Shown: positions 1 through 7,396 of the stretch, in pieces
Layout of the letters: each line of letters begins with the position of its first letter
How positions within the stretch are numbered: the stretch's first letter is position 1
NCBI GenBank assembly: GCA_937919015.1
Contig: CALFPN010000011.1
Location: forward strand, 1 to 28,122
DNA from: an uncultured Clostridia bacterium
Lineage (GTDB): Bacteria; Bacillota; Clostridia; Lachnospirales; Anaerotignaceae
Direction: 5' to 3'
DNA: 28,122 bases
Program-made: the position numbers and the translations under genes
Notes under the pieces: model-generated
Databases searched by the model: none
What the model was told of the DNA's origin: nothing
What the model saw: the letters and a program-made list of their open reading frames with translations, nothing else

Positions 1-2
1 CA

Positions 3-92
3 AAATATGTCTATCGTGGAGCCGAAACTATCGAAACAGAATCTACGCAAATCAATCTTGAAAGCGTAAAAGAAAAACTGGACACTTTGTAA
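3..92 (+). CDS. C-terminal tail of an unknown gene (5' end outside window)
   Basis: An open frame enters from the left edge and ends at a TAA at 90-92, giving 29 residues that end VKEKLDTL. The tail is polar and looks helical. A terminator-like hairpin follows 8 bases after the stop, which supports a real gene end. It lies upstream of the serine recombinase on the same strand, so it is probably part of the same mobile element. No family can be named from so short a piece. Confidence 0.45.
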   Translation, partial: KYVYRGAETIETESTQINLESVKEKLDTL

Positions 93-99
93 AAAAATA

Positions 100-135
100 A
101 AATCCCCTCTCCTGTTGGCGCAGGAAAGAGGATTT
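100..135 (+). terminator. Imperfect hairpin terminator after the partial gene
   Basis: The arms AAATCCCCTCTCCTG (100-114) and CAGGAAAGAGGATTT (121-135) pair over 13 of 15 positions around a 6-base loop. The 3' side has only a short T run, so termination may be weak. It separates the partial gene at the edge from the recombinase. Confidence 0.5.
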
Positions 136-197
136 CATAGCGGTCATACCGTGGTATAACAGCCCTAGACAAGCAGATTATAACACGGAACCGCTTT

Positions 198-213
198 ATT
201 TGTATACACAAAT
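198..213 (+). promoter_or_regulatory. Inverted repeat just upstream of the recombinase ribosome binding site
   Basis: ATTTGT and ACAAAT flank a 4-base centre (ATAC), 8 bases before the AAAGGAGG at 221-228. The position suits an operator or a translational hairpin. A second short inverted repeat, ATACC-GT-GGTAT, lies at 146-157. No convincing -35/-10 pair was found for the recombinase, so its promoter is not assigned. Confidence 0.3.
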
Positions 214-236
214 TTCAAATAAAGGAGGTTCGATTT

Positions 237-1640
237 ATGTTGAAAGCAGCTCTTTATGCAAGAGTATCCTCCGAAGAACAGGCAAGGAGGGAAAATTCCA
301 TTCCGGCGCAGCTCCGCGCCCTGCGTGACTACTGTGAAAAGAATGATATTGAAATCTATAAAGAATACACGGATGAAGGTATAACAGGGCAAATCAGCGA
401 CCGCCCAGCATTCAAGGAAATGCTTTCCGCTGCATTCACAGGGCAAATCAATATCATCCTGGTACATAAGTTTGACCGTTTCGCTCGTAAGGTGGAACTG
501 TCCCGCACGATCAAAAACAATCTTAAGGCCGCAAAGGTAAATGTGGTTTCCATCACAGAACCCATTGAGGATAGTCCTATGGGCTTTTTCATGGAAGGGC
601 TTTATGAATTGATGGCGGAATACTATGTGCGCAATCTTTCCGCAGAAGTCTATAAAGGCATGAATGAGAGAGCCAGAAAGGGCAAGCACATGGGGCAAAT
701 GCCTTACGGTTATTATTGCCAAAATGGAGAAGTCTTTGTGAATGAGGAACAGGCGGAAGTTGTCCACAGAATCTACAGATTTTATGATGAAGGATGGGGA
801 CATTTGAAAATTGCAAAATGGTTAAATGAAAGCATGATTCCAACCTACAAGGGTATTATCGGCGCATGGCAGACATTCCAAGTAAAACAGATTCTAAAAA
901 ACCGAAAATACATCGGCGAAAACGTCTGGAATGGAACAACCTACCCTGCTGCATTCCCGTCTATTCTGGAACACGATCTATTTGACCGCGTGCAAGAAAA
1001 ATCTGCATTCATGTCCAAGGCGAATACTCGCAGGGGTGATAATTACGCAAAGCATCATTTACTCGGTCTGATCTACTGCGGCGAATGCGGAAGCATCATG
1101 CGAATAAAACCGAACAAGGGATGGCAAGGAAAGAGAAGCGAAAATTATCTTTGCAGGGATGCAAGCCTATACCGCAGTGAATGCCGTTTTACGAGATTGT
1201 TTAATGCCGAAAAGGTCGAGGCTGAAATTGATAATTATATCATGGATATTATATCCGGCGCGCCTATCGCCCTGATCGTGAGCAAGGAAAACGAGCCTGT
1301 AAAAACAGAGGATTCAGCAAAAAAGAAAATAGAAAAAATCAACACAGAACTTAAACGGGCAAAAGAAGCGTACCTGAGTGGCGTGTTTGAACTGGACGAA
1401 TACAGGGAAATTAAAAAAGCCTTAGAGGATAGAAAGAAAATTATTGAGGCACTTCCAGCCGCGCCCGAAACACATCGGCCCGCAAATGAAAAAGAGGAAA
1501 TTTTGCGCAAAAAAATAAAATCCGCATGGGATTTATATGAAACGGTGCAAACCGCAGAGGAAAAAAGAACCATTCTGAAAACATTTATCCACAAAATCCT
1601 CATATATAGGGATAAATGGGAGGTTATTTTCTACATCTAG
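237..1640 (+). CDS. Large serine recombinase (site-specific integrase)
   Basis: This 467-residue protein should catalyse integration and excision of the element at whose end it lies. The N-terminal resolvase domain (about 1-150) opens with YARVSSEEQ; Ser11 is the likely nucleophile. EFIR-type helix and arginines follow, for example FDRFAR near residue 80. A recombinase domain occupies about 160-270. A zinc ribbon near 280-320 shows CGECG and later paired cysteines. A Lys/Glu-rich coiled coil covers about 360-440. The length fits phage and conjugative-element integrases, not small resolvases. AAAGGAGG at 221-228 fixes the ATG. The stop codon lies about 30 bp from a truncated host gene start on the other strand, as expected for an integrase gene abutting its attachment site. 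The family is certain; the element type is not. Confidence 0.93.
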   Translation: MLKAALYARVSSEEQARRENSIPAQLRALRDYCEKNDIEIYKEYTDEGITGQISDRPAFKEMLSAAFTGQINIILVHKFDRFARKVELSRTIKNNLKAAKVNVVSITEPIEDSPMGFFMEGLYELMAEYYVRNLSAEVYKGMNERARKGKHMGQMPYGYYCQNGEVFVNEEQAEVVHRIYRFYDEGWGHLKIAKWLNESMIPTYKGIIGAWQTFQVKQILKNRKYIGENVWNGTTYPAAFPSILEHDLFDRVQEKSAFMSKANTRRGDNYAKHHLLGLIYCGECGSIMRIKPNKGWQGKRSENYLCRDASLYRSECRFTRLFNAEKVEAEIDNYIMDIISGAPIALIVSKENEPVKTEDSAKKKIEKINTELKRAKEAYLSGVFELDEYREIKKALEDRKKIIEALPAAPETHRPANEKEEILRKKIKSAWDLYETVQTAEEKRTILKTFIHKILIYRDKWEVIFYI

Positions 1641-1646
1641 CGGTTT

Positions 1647-1706
1647 TTATATACACCTAAAATATATAGGAGCGTGACCGCCGATGGTTGTACATTTTTC
1701 AGCCAT
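1647..1706 (-). pseudogene. Truncated 5' end of a DUF1385 (YqhQ-type) gene, interrupted by the element
   Basis: On the minus strand AAAGGAGG (1714-1721) sits 7 bases before an ATG at 1706 that opens 19 codons reading MAEKCTTIGGHAPIYFRCI, then TAA. The start MAEKCTTIGG resembles the N-terminus of DUF1385 proteins, which carry a conserved Gly-Gly-Gln-Ala near residue 10. In Clostridia that gene commonly follows rho and rpmE, exactly the position here. Homology appears to stop around the His-Ala codons (1671-1676), where the sequence becomes AT-rich and runs into the recombinase end. The remainder of the gene would be expected at the far end of the element, to the left of this window. The truncation is seen; the family assignment rests on ten residues and gene order. 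Confidence 0.6.
1660..1690. other. Presumed attachment junction (attL or attR) of the integrated element
   Basis: The coding signal of the minus-strand host gene start fades at about 1668-1676, between the recombinase stop (1640) and the host ribosome binding site (1714). The crossover probably lies in or beside GGCGGTCA (minus strand, near 1675-1682), which encodes the conserved Gly-Gly-Gln. The exact core cannot be set without the other end of the element or an empty site. Confidence 0.45.
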
Positions 1707-1785
1707 ACGATTTCCTCCTTTCAAAAGAAAGGGACTATTGTCCTTTTTCTCACAAACAATTATTTAGAAAAAATATCCATTTGTG

Positions 1786-1819
1786 AAAAAAAGGGCCGGA
1801 CGCAACGCCCTAGCCCTTT
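1786..1819 (-). terminator. rpmE terminator
   Basis: Reading the minus strand, AAAGGGCT pairs with GGCCCTTT, with GGGCG/CGTCC pairing inside a TTG loop, and a run of seven T follows. It starts 12 bases past the rpmE stop codon. Confidence 0.85.
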
Positions 1820-1830
1820 GATTTTCGAAA

Positions 1831-2034
1831 TTACTTTCTGCCGTATTTTTTGTTGAATTTTTCAACTCTACCGCCAGCTTCCAGCAGCAGTTTCTGGCTG
1901 CCTGTGTAGAAGGGGTGGCATTTGGAGCAAACTTCGACTCTGATTTCTTTGTTTGTAGAACCTGTAACGAATTCGTTACCGCAGTTGCATCTTACTGTTA
2001 CCTGATGATATTCGGGATGGATACCTTCGCGCAT
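1831..2034 (-). CDS. rpmE: 50S ribosomal protein L31 (zinc-binding form)
   Basis: The 67-residue protein is a component of the large ribosomal subunit at the bridge to the small subunit. It is the C+ form: Cys16 and Cys18 (CNC) with Cys36 and Cys39 (CSKC) form the zinc site. It begins MREGIHPEYH, typical of the family, and ends with the usual basic tail. GAGGTGA lies 6 bases upstream of the ATG. It follows rho but has its own promoter (2101-2129) and terminator (1786-1819). Zinc-type L31 is often replaced by a cysteine-free paralogue under zinc starvation; no such paralogue or Zur site is visible here. Confidence 0.98.
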   Translation of the reverse strand: MREGIHPEYHQVTVRCNCGNEFVTGSTNKEIRVEVCSKCHPFYTGSQKLLLEAGGRVEKFNKKYGRK

Positions 2035-2100
2035 TTTCTTTCACCTCATTTTCACTATTTGTTGATCAATAATCCAATGTTATTTATAGACAACATGGGT

Positions 2101-2129
2101 ATTTTAACACAGTTAAATCATTTTTGCAA
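2101..2129 (-). promoter_or_regulatory. rpmE promoter
   Basis: On the minus strand TTGCAA (2124-2129) is separated by 17 bases from TAAAAT (2101-2106), a close match to a sigma-A promoter. It lies in the 157-base gap between rho and rpmE and about 60 bases ahead of the rpmE start. No clear hairpin terminator for rho was found in the same gap. Confidence 0.7.
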
Positions 2130-2191
2130 CCAGAAATCCTTGAAAAAACAACGTTTTTCGCATTCTGAACAGTTTTTTTTCAAATACATTC

Positions 2192-3562
2192 TCATTTTTC
2201 GTGTAAGCCTAACGTTTTTTCCCAAACAGGCAGGCGTTCCATGAATTCCTGATTATTTTTGGTCTTGCGCATCAGGTCGAAAAAGCCCTCTGTCATATCG
2301 GTACTGCTCAGAGCCGCCGCCATACGGCGCAGGGCATAATTACATTCCAATTCCGCGGGACTGAACAGTTTTTCTTCCCTTCTTGTGCCGCTTTTGATGA
2401 TATCCACCGCAGGGAAGATACGGCGTTCTGCCATACGTCTGTCCAGCACCAGTTCCATATTGCCGGTACCCTTAAATTCTTCAAAGACCACTTCGTCCAT
2501 TTTGCTGCCGGTGTCCACCAATGCGGTGGCAAGGATGGTCAGGCTGCCGCCGTTTTCAATATTTCTGGCCGCGCCGAAGAATTTTTTCGGCATATACAGG
2601 GCCGCAGGGTCCAGACCGCCGGATAATGTTCTGCCGCTGGGGGGAATGGTCAGGTTATAGGCACGAGCCAGACGGGTGATGCTGTCCAAGAGGATCACCA
2701 GGTCTTTCCCCTGTTCCACCATGCGCTTTGCCCGTTCCAGTACCATTTCCGTTACTTTTTTATGATGTTCCGGTTCCTCATCAAAGGTGGAATACACGAT
2801 CTGCACATTTTCCCCTTCGATGGAACGCTGGATATCCGTTACCTCTTCGGGACGTTCATCGATCAGAAGAACAATGAGGTGTACTTCCTTATGGTTTTTT
2901 GTAATGGCATTGGCCATCTTTGTCAGCAGAATGGTCTTCCCCACCTTGGGAGGGGCCACGATCATCCCCCTCTGGCCTTTGCCGATGGGGGCAATCAGGT
3001 CGATGATACGACCGGAAAGTTCATCCTTTTCCGTCTCTAATCTCAGTTTTTCATCAGGATAAATGGGCGTCAGGTCTTCAAAATTAGGTCTGCGAATCGC
3101 GAGGAAAGGAGCGTCGCTGTTGACTGTCTGCACATAAATGAGACCGCCCACCTTTTCCCCTTCTCTGGGGGGACGGATAATGCCCTTTACTCTGTCCCCT
3201 GTGCGCAGATTAAATCGTCTGATCTGAGCAGGGGAAACATACACATCATTGATGCCGGGCAGGCAGTTTTCTGCCCGCAAAAATCCATAACCATCGGGCA
3301 GCACTTCTAAAATACCTTCGCCGATCTCATCATAAGTCTGTTTTTCCCTTTCTGTGTTTTCCTGCGGATTTTCGGTTTTTTCGTCGTTTTTTGTCAGAGA
3401 AAAATCACAAGCAGTCACCTGTGGTTTTTCTGCCTCAGATAACTGCTTTGCTTCGATCTTCTCTATCAATTCACTTTTCTTGAGACCAGAGACGGACGAA
3501 ATACCCATCTCCTTCGCCAAAACTTTCAATTCCGCAAGAGTTTTCTTTTCCAGTTCACTCAT
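2192..3562 (-). CDS. rho: Transcription termination factor Rho
   Basis: Hexameric RNA-dependent ATPase that ends transcription. From the chosen start it has 456 residues: a Rho_N helical domain (about 4-40), an acidic linker rich in Glu/Lys (about 41-78), a cold-shock-type RNA-binding domain (82-150, with DGYGFLR), and the RecA-like ATPase with Walker A APPKVGKT (203-210) and Walker B VILLD (289-293). A GTG lies 15 bases upstream in frame, but it overlaps the GAGGAG ribosome binding site, so the ATG at 3562 is preferred. It begins 15 bases after the LysM protein stop and is likely cotranscribed with it. Clostridial Rho proteins often carry a charged insertion after Rho_N; the one here is modest. 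Confidence 0.97.
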   Translation of the reverse strand: MSELEKKTLAELKVLAKEMGISSVSGLKKSELIEKIEAKQLSEAEKPQVTACDFSLTKNDEKTENPQENTEREKQTYDEIGEGILEVLPDGYGFLRAENCLPGINDVYVSPAQIRRFNLRTGDRVKGIIRPPREGEKVGGLIYVQTVNSDAPFLAIRRPNFEDLTPIYPDEKLRLETEKDELSGRIIDLIAPIGKGQRGMIVAPPKVGKTILLTKMANAITKNHKEVHLIVLLIDERPEEVTDIQRSIEGENVQIVYSTFDEEPEHHKKVTEMVLERAKRMVEQGKDLVILLDSITRLARAYNLTIPPSGRTLSGGLDPAALYMPKKFFGAARNIENGGSLTILATALVDTGSKMDEVVFEEFKGTGNMELVLDRRMAERRIFPAVDIIKSGTRREEKLFSPAELECNYALRRMAAALSSTDMTEGFFDLMRKTKNNQEFMERLPVWEKTLGLHEK

Positions 3563-3577
3563 GCTCGTTCTCCTCAC

Positions 3578-4678
3578 TTAGTTTGCTGCAGGAATTTTGA
3601 TTTTGCTGCCGGGTTTCAGAGGATCACTTTCCTTCATGCCATTGGCATCCAGAATCTTCTGATAATCCGCACCATTGCCCAGCTGGCTCTGTGCGATTGT
3701 CCACAGAGTATCGCCGTCTTTGATTGTGTATTCCTTACCGGCGCCTGTTGATGCGGAGCTGGATGTATCGTTGTCGGAATCACCGTCTTCGCCATCTTCA
3801 CCTTCTGCATTATCTGCATTCGCATCAGGGTTCTGCAGAGCATCCAGTTTTTCTTCCAGCTGCATTTTTTCCAGCTGCATCGCTTCGTATTTTTCTTTAT
3901 ATTCCTGAGTCTGTGTCAGCTTGTTCTGTGCTTCTTCCAGCTTGCTGCCCAGACTCACGGTACGGAAGATCAGGAAGATGATCAGGATCAGACCAACAAT
4001 GCCCAGAATAATAGCCAACTTGCCTTTGCCTGCACCGAAATCGTCATCTTCGTAATCATCATCATACAGGCTATCCAGATGTTCCTGCTTTGCTCTTTCT
4101 TCAAAGTCTACATCTTCGTAACGAGGGCGGTTATCTCTGGGGTCTCTGCCCATATTATGGAAAGGCATTTCTTCCCTTTCTTTTCTCGCTTTTTTGCCGC
4201 GTTTCTGGGGTGCAGCTGTTGTCTGCAGTGTCACTTCTTCCACGATTTTGGATTTTCTCTTGGCGGGCATCATGCTGACATACTGGATGCCGTCATCAAA
4301 TTCATCATCGTTCACCGTTGTTGCTCTGGATGTGGGCATGTCTTCGGAAACGATGCCTGTGTTTCTTGCACGGCGGGAAACATAACGGGTAGGATCGCCT
4401 TCCTGCTGGGGTGCTCTGCTCACTTCATTGATCTCATGGCCCACCTGCTGCATTCTTGCTTCTCTGACTTCTTCCACATCTTCCCTTCTCTGGGGACGGC
4501 GGGAGCGGTATGCAGTTGCTTCTGCATCGTTGTCATTTCTGCCCATCAGGGGATGGGTCTGCATCAGGATATCCACTACTTCCTTGGGCAGATCTGTATA
4601 CAGGTCTTCGTAGTAGCCTTTATCTGTGTCGCTCATGCCTCTGGAAGCATTTCTGTTTTCGACTCTTTCATCACTCAT
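3578..4678 (-). CDS. Single-pass membrane protein with C-terminal LysM domain
   Basis: The 366-residue protein has a long charged, probably disordered N-terminal region (1-218), one transmembrane helix (about 221-240, LAIILGIVGLILIIFLIF), a coiled coil (about 244-283), an Asp/Glu/Ser-rich linker (284-315) and a LysM domain (316-363, KEYTIKDGDTLWTIAQ). This gives a type II topology with LysM outside, where it should bind peptidoglycan, and a large cytosolic tail. The start is set by GGAGG with 8 bases to the ATG at 4678; a longer in-frame start lacks such a site and would overlap the promoter. It heads the transcript into rho. The cellular role is unknown; the layout suggests a tether between wall and cytosol. 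Confidence 0.85.
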   Translation of the reverse strand: MSDERVENRNASRGMSDTDKGYYEDLYTDLPKEVVDILMQTHPLMGRNDNDAEATAYRSRRPQRREDVEEVREARMQQVGHEINEVSRAPQQEGDPTRYVSRRARNTGIVSEDMPTSRATTVNDDEFDDGIQYVSMMPAKRKSKIVEEVTLQTTAAPQKRGKKARKEREEMPFHNMGRDPRDNRPRYEDVDFEERAKQEHLDSLYDDDYEDDDFGAGKGKLAIILGIVGLILIIFLIFRTVSLGSKLEEAQNKLTQTQEYKEKYEAMQLEKMQLEEKLDALQNPDANADNAEGEDGEDGDSDNDTSSSASTGAGKEYTIKDGDTLWTIAQSQLGNGADYQKILDANGMKESDPLKPGSKIKIPAAN

Positions 4679-4755
4679 GATTCTAACCTCCGTAGAAAAT
4701 AATCTCAATCTATAAAAGCATACAATTTCACGCAATATTCGCATCATATCTTGTT

Positions 4756-4784
4756 ATTTTACAGTTTAATTGTCGAAGTGTCAA
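4756..4784 (-). promoter_or_regulatory. Promoter of the LysM protein-rho transcript
   Basis: On the minus strand a perfect TTGACA (4779-4784) is followed after 17 bases by TAAAAT (4756-4761). Transcription would start about 70 bases before the LysM protein gene. Confidence 0.8.
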
Positions 4785-4849
4785 CCAAAGTGGCGGAAAT
4801 TCAAAAAAATGTAAGAAATTGTTTTTCTGTTTCTCCATACAAAAGCACG

Positions 4850-4894
4850 AAAAGGCTGGCTTTCGTAAATGTATTTACAGAAAACCAGCCTTTT
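4850..4894 (-). terminator. Long hairpin terminator after the three-TM protein gene
   Basis: AAAAGGCTGG (4850-4859) pairs with CCAGCCTTTT (4885-4894), and the inner part also pairs (GTAAAT with ATTTAC). It starts 44 bases past the stop of the upstream minus-strand gene. T runs flank both sides, so it may work in both directions. Confidence 0.7.
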
Positions 4895-4938
4895 TGGCTT
4901 TTATTGGGCATCCAGCCATTATTCGCGCAATTCTGTTG

Positions 4939-6555
4939 TCATTTCACGGACAGGATGGTATTCACACCTTCGTTCTGGGGAACGTATTCCACCGTAGCCC
5001 TGCTGCCCACCTGTTTTTTCATAATTTCCAGATGTTCTTTCGCCTTTCCTTCAAACAAGGTATCACTGCCCTCCAGCATCAGATACCAGTAGGTATTGCC
5101 TTCGGAAACAATATCCTTCATCATGGTGATCGTTCCTGTAATGGTTTGGGCTTCGGAGGCATCCACATTGCTGATGCCGCCATCTGCCATCAAGCTGCGG
5201 TATGTCTTTTCACATTCCGCCACCGTATCCCCAATGGCTACGATCTGATATTTTTCAATGTTTACCATGGCATATTTCTTGACCAGCCCCGCATTATCCT
5301 TCAGGGAGAGGAAATAGGTGGGTTCATCGGCAATATTCAGCAGGATGGGGAAGGTTGCCACATAGTTCAGATGCTGCACCTGCCCTTCTGCGGAGGACAT
5401 GGCAGAAATTTCCTTGGCACCGGAGATCTGATAATATTTTGTTTCCTTTGTACGGGAGTTCATCAGTACAAAACCAACATTAGATTCATCACCGCCAATG
5501 GAAGTGACGCCGGTGTAAAGCCAAACATCGTCGTCCAGTGCAATATAGTTATAACCTTCCGTAGATTTCAGACAACCTCTCTGCCCAAAAACGGAATTGA
5601 TGAAGCCGTTGACCAGTGTGCCATAATAATCATACTGTTCCACCAGCAAAGAGGAATCATACACCTTATCCACCCATGTAGGGACGTCTTTTACATCATA
5701 GTAAGCGTGTTCCCCTGTCACTGCATTGATGATGATGGCCCCTTTGATGTCCGTACCGCCAAACAGGCCGATGGTCTTATCTTCCACGGCACATACCCAG
5801 TAAGGTACTCCCTCATCATTGATCTCGAAATGATAAGCACGGATCATGGCTGTGGGATAGCGGAAACGGATATAGCGGTTCAGATTTCTGCCAAAATGCT
5901 CAAAGGGAGAGATCTTGATGCCTTCCTGCAATTTAATCAGGTCTACATCCTGTGTGGTCATATCAATTTTAATATAAGCAGGGACGCCTGTGCTACGGTT
6001 GGTAAACCACTTAATCAGGTCGCCATACTGCAGGGGCGTTACGCGGACAGGCTTGCCCTGATAGTTGATCTGATTGAAATAAGGGCTGACTTCATACTGG
6101 GAAACCATGTCTACCATGCTGCCCATTTCCCTTTCCGCCAGTCTGGCTGCAGAATCACTGTCCAAAATAGGGATCTGATTATAGTTTACCTCATGGATAT
6201 CGTTGGCGAAATCACCGCTCTGCACATTCAATAGTTCCCGATAGGCACTCGCCCGCAAAATGGGAGAGGACAGCAGCATCCCCACACCGTATATGATGAC
6301 CAATGCCATGGGAACGATCAGGATCTTCTTTGCTGCTTTTATTTTTTCCTCTTTATCTACAACCACACCGTTTCTTTCCAGAAACAGCATTTTGAAAATG
6401 GGCCAGAAATTCAGCACCAGCCCCACCAGAACCGCCGCCACAAAGAACATCCAGCTTTCTTCGGCATGGATATTCAAAGCAGGCAGATAATAATAATACA
6501 TCCCGCCCCAGATGAGCAGGGTCAGAACAAATAAAATCGTACGGGATTTTTTCAT
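4939..6555 (-). CDS. Conserved membrane protein of unknown function, three N-terminal TM helices
   Basis: The family is not recognised. The 538-residue protein starts with MKKSR and three hydrophobic helices at about 7-25, 36-58 and 78-97. The basic loop at 59-77 puts the N-terminus inside and the large domain (98-538) outside the cell. The outer domain is rich in Tyr, Asp and Gly, and has recurring strand-like stretches such as IIINAVTGEHAYYDVKDVP, which resembles PepSY-like or propeller-type folds without a clear motif. No catalytic signature and no lipobox were seen. GGAGGAG lies 6 bases upstream of the ATG. It is monocistronic, divergent from mecA, and closed by a strong hairpin. Existence of the gene is near certain; function is open. 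Confidence 0.85.
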   Translation of the reverse strand: MKKSRTILFVLTLLIWGGMYYYYLPALNIHAEESWMFFVAAVLVGLVLNFWPIFKMLFLERNGVVVDKEEKIKAAKKILIVPMALVIIYGVGMLLSSPILRASAYRELLNVQSGDFANDIHEVNYNQIPILDSDSAARLAEREMGSMVDMVSQYEVSPYFNQINYQGKPVRVTPLQYGDLIKWFTNRSTGVPAYIKIDMTTQDVDLIKLQEGIKISPFEHFGRNLNRYIRFRYPTAMIRAYHFEINDEGVPYWVCAVEDKTIGLFGGTDIKGAIIINAVTGEHAYYDVKDVPTWVDKVYDSSLLVEQYDYYGTLVNGFINSVFGQRGCLKSTEGYNYIALDDDVWLYTGVTSIGGDESNVGFVLMNSRTKETKYYQISGAKEISAMSSAEGQVQHLNYVATFPILLNIADEPTYFLSLKDNAGLVKKYAMVNIEKYQIVAIGDTVAECEKTYRSLMADGGISNVDASEAQTITGTITMMKDIVSEGNTYWYLMLEGSDTLFEGKAKEHLEIMKKQVGSRATVEYVPQNEGVNTILSVK

Positions 6556-6606
6556 TTTTTCTCCTCCAATTCACAAAAAATTCAAAAAAATGGCGGTTTT
6601 CTCCTC

Positions 6607-6635
6607 TTTACATCTTCCCACCAATTGCATATACT
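6607..6635 (+). promoter_or_regulatory. mecA promoter
   Basis: TTTACA (6607-6612) and TATACT (6630-6635) are 17 bases apart. The 5' leader would be about 65 bases. The same AT-rich stretch probably also holds the divergent promoter of the three-TM protein gene, for which only a weak TTCACT/TATAGT pair was found. Confidence 0.7.
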
Positions 6636-6708
6636 ATACTATAAATCCAAAAGATTGTATAGTGAAAAACTGACCGTTTCCCTGAAATCGATATAAGGGA
6701 GTGACCAT

Positions 6709-7362
6709 ATGAAAATTGAAAGAATCAGCGAAAATCAGCTGAAACTGACTCTGACAAAGGATGATCTGAAGGAAAGAGATATCAAGCTGGAAGATCTCAT
6801 CACACCTTCCGAAAAAACACAGAAGCTGTTCCGCGATATCATGGAACAGGCTCTGGATGAAGAAGACTTCGTTTCCGAAAACACACCGCTGATGGTGGAA
6901 GCCGTACCCATGGGTACGGAAGGCATCATGATCATCATAACAAAAGTAAATAACAAAGACAAAAAAGGAGGCAGCACTGCCGATCTGCTGCAGCAGGCCC
7001 AGGAAACACGCCGCTGGAAAAAGAAACCGCTGGACACGCTGGAACATGCGGAAGAAAAGAATTCCGATATTCTTATCTATTCTTTCCCCGCACTGGATGA
7101 CGTGATCCATGTCAGTCTCCGTCTGGACGGCAGTTTCAAAGGGGAAAGTGCTGTTTATAAAAACGAAGGCAAGTATTTCCTTGTTCTGCAGGGAGATACA
7201 TACGCCGCAGAAGAATCCTCTGCAGAACTGGAACTGATCCTGAAGGAATACGGTCAGAAGCACGTTTCCACCCCTCTGGCAAAATATTATCTGCTGGAAC
7301 ACGGGGAAACCATCATTGCAACCAAAGCCGTAAAGGCACTGGCAAAATCTTTTGGAGCATAA
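6709..7362 (+). CDS. mecA: Adaptor protein MecA
   Basis: MecA delivers substrates to the ClpC AAA+ unfoldase for degradation by ClpP, and activates ClpC assembly. The 217 residues match the family length (218 in Bacillus subtilis). The N-terminal substrate-binding domain begins MKIERISENQLKLTLTKDDL and runs to about 85. A charged linker (about 83-118) leads to the C-terminal ClpC-binding domain (about 120-217). GGGAG sits 7 bases ahead of the ATG. The gene is alone, with its own promoter at 6607-6635 and a terminator at 7369-7396 shared with the convergent CotH gene. Which substrates it presents here is unknown. Confidence 0.93.
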   Translation: MKIERISENQLKLTLTKDDLKERDIKLEDLITPSEKTQKLFRDIMEQALDEEDFVSENTPLMVEAVPMGTEGIMIIITKVNNKDKKGGSTADLLQQAQETRRWKKKPLDTLEHAEEKNSDILIYSFPALDDVIHVSLRLDGSFKGESAVYKNEGKYFLVLQGDTYAAEESSAELELILKEYGQKHVSTPLAKYYLLEHGETIIATKAVKALAKSFGA

Positions 7363-7368
7363 AACCAC

Positions 7369-7396
7369 AAAAAAGAACCCAAATGGGTTCTTTTTT
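7369..7396. terminator. Bidirectional terminator between mecA and the CotH gene
   Basis: AAAAAAGAACCC (7369-7380) and GGGTTCTTTTTT (7385-7396) form a perfect 12-bp stem with a 4-base loop. T runs follow on both strands. The CotH stop codon overlaps its right edge, so one hairpin serves two convergent genes. Confidence 0.92.

Noticed and set aside
1..236. Recombinase promoter
   Set aside because: TATAAC and TATACA boxes occur, but none has a -35 at proper spacing, so none was annotated.
165..803. Minus-strand frame of 212 codons over the recombinase start
   Set aside because: It is antisense to the catalytic domain of the recombinase and has no start signals.
3563..3577. GTG start for rho five codons upstream
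   Set aside because: The GTG overlaps the GAGGAG ribosome binding site that serves the ATG at 3562.
4819..6234. Long open frame on the plus strand opposite the three-TM protein gene
   Set aside because: It is antisense to a gene with a good ribosome site, membrane segments and terminator. It is rich in His, Phe, Ile and Cys, as expected from reversed coding sequence, and has no ribosome binding site.
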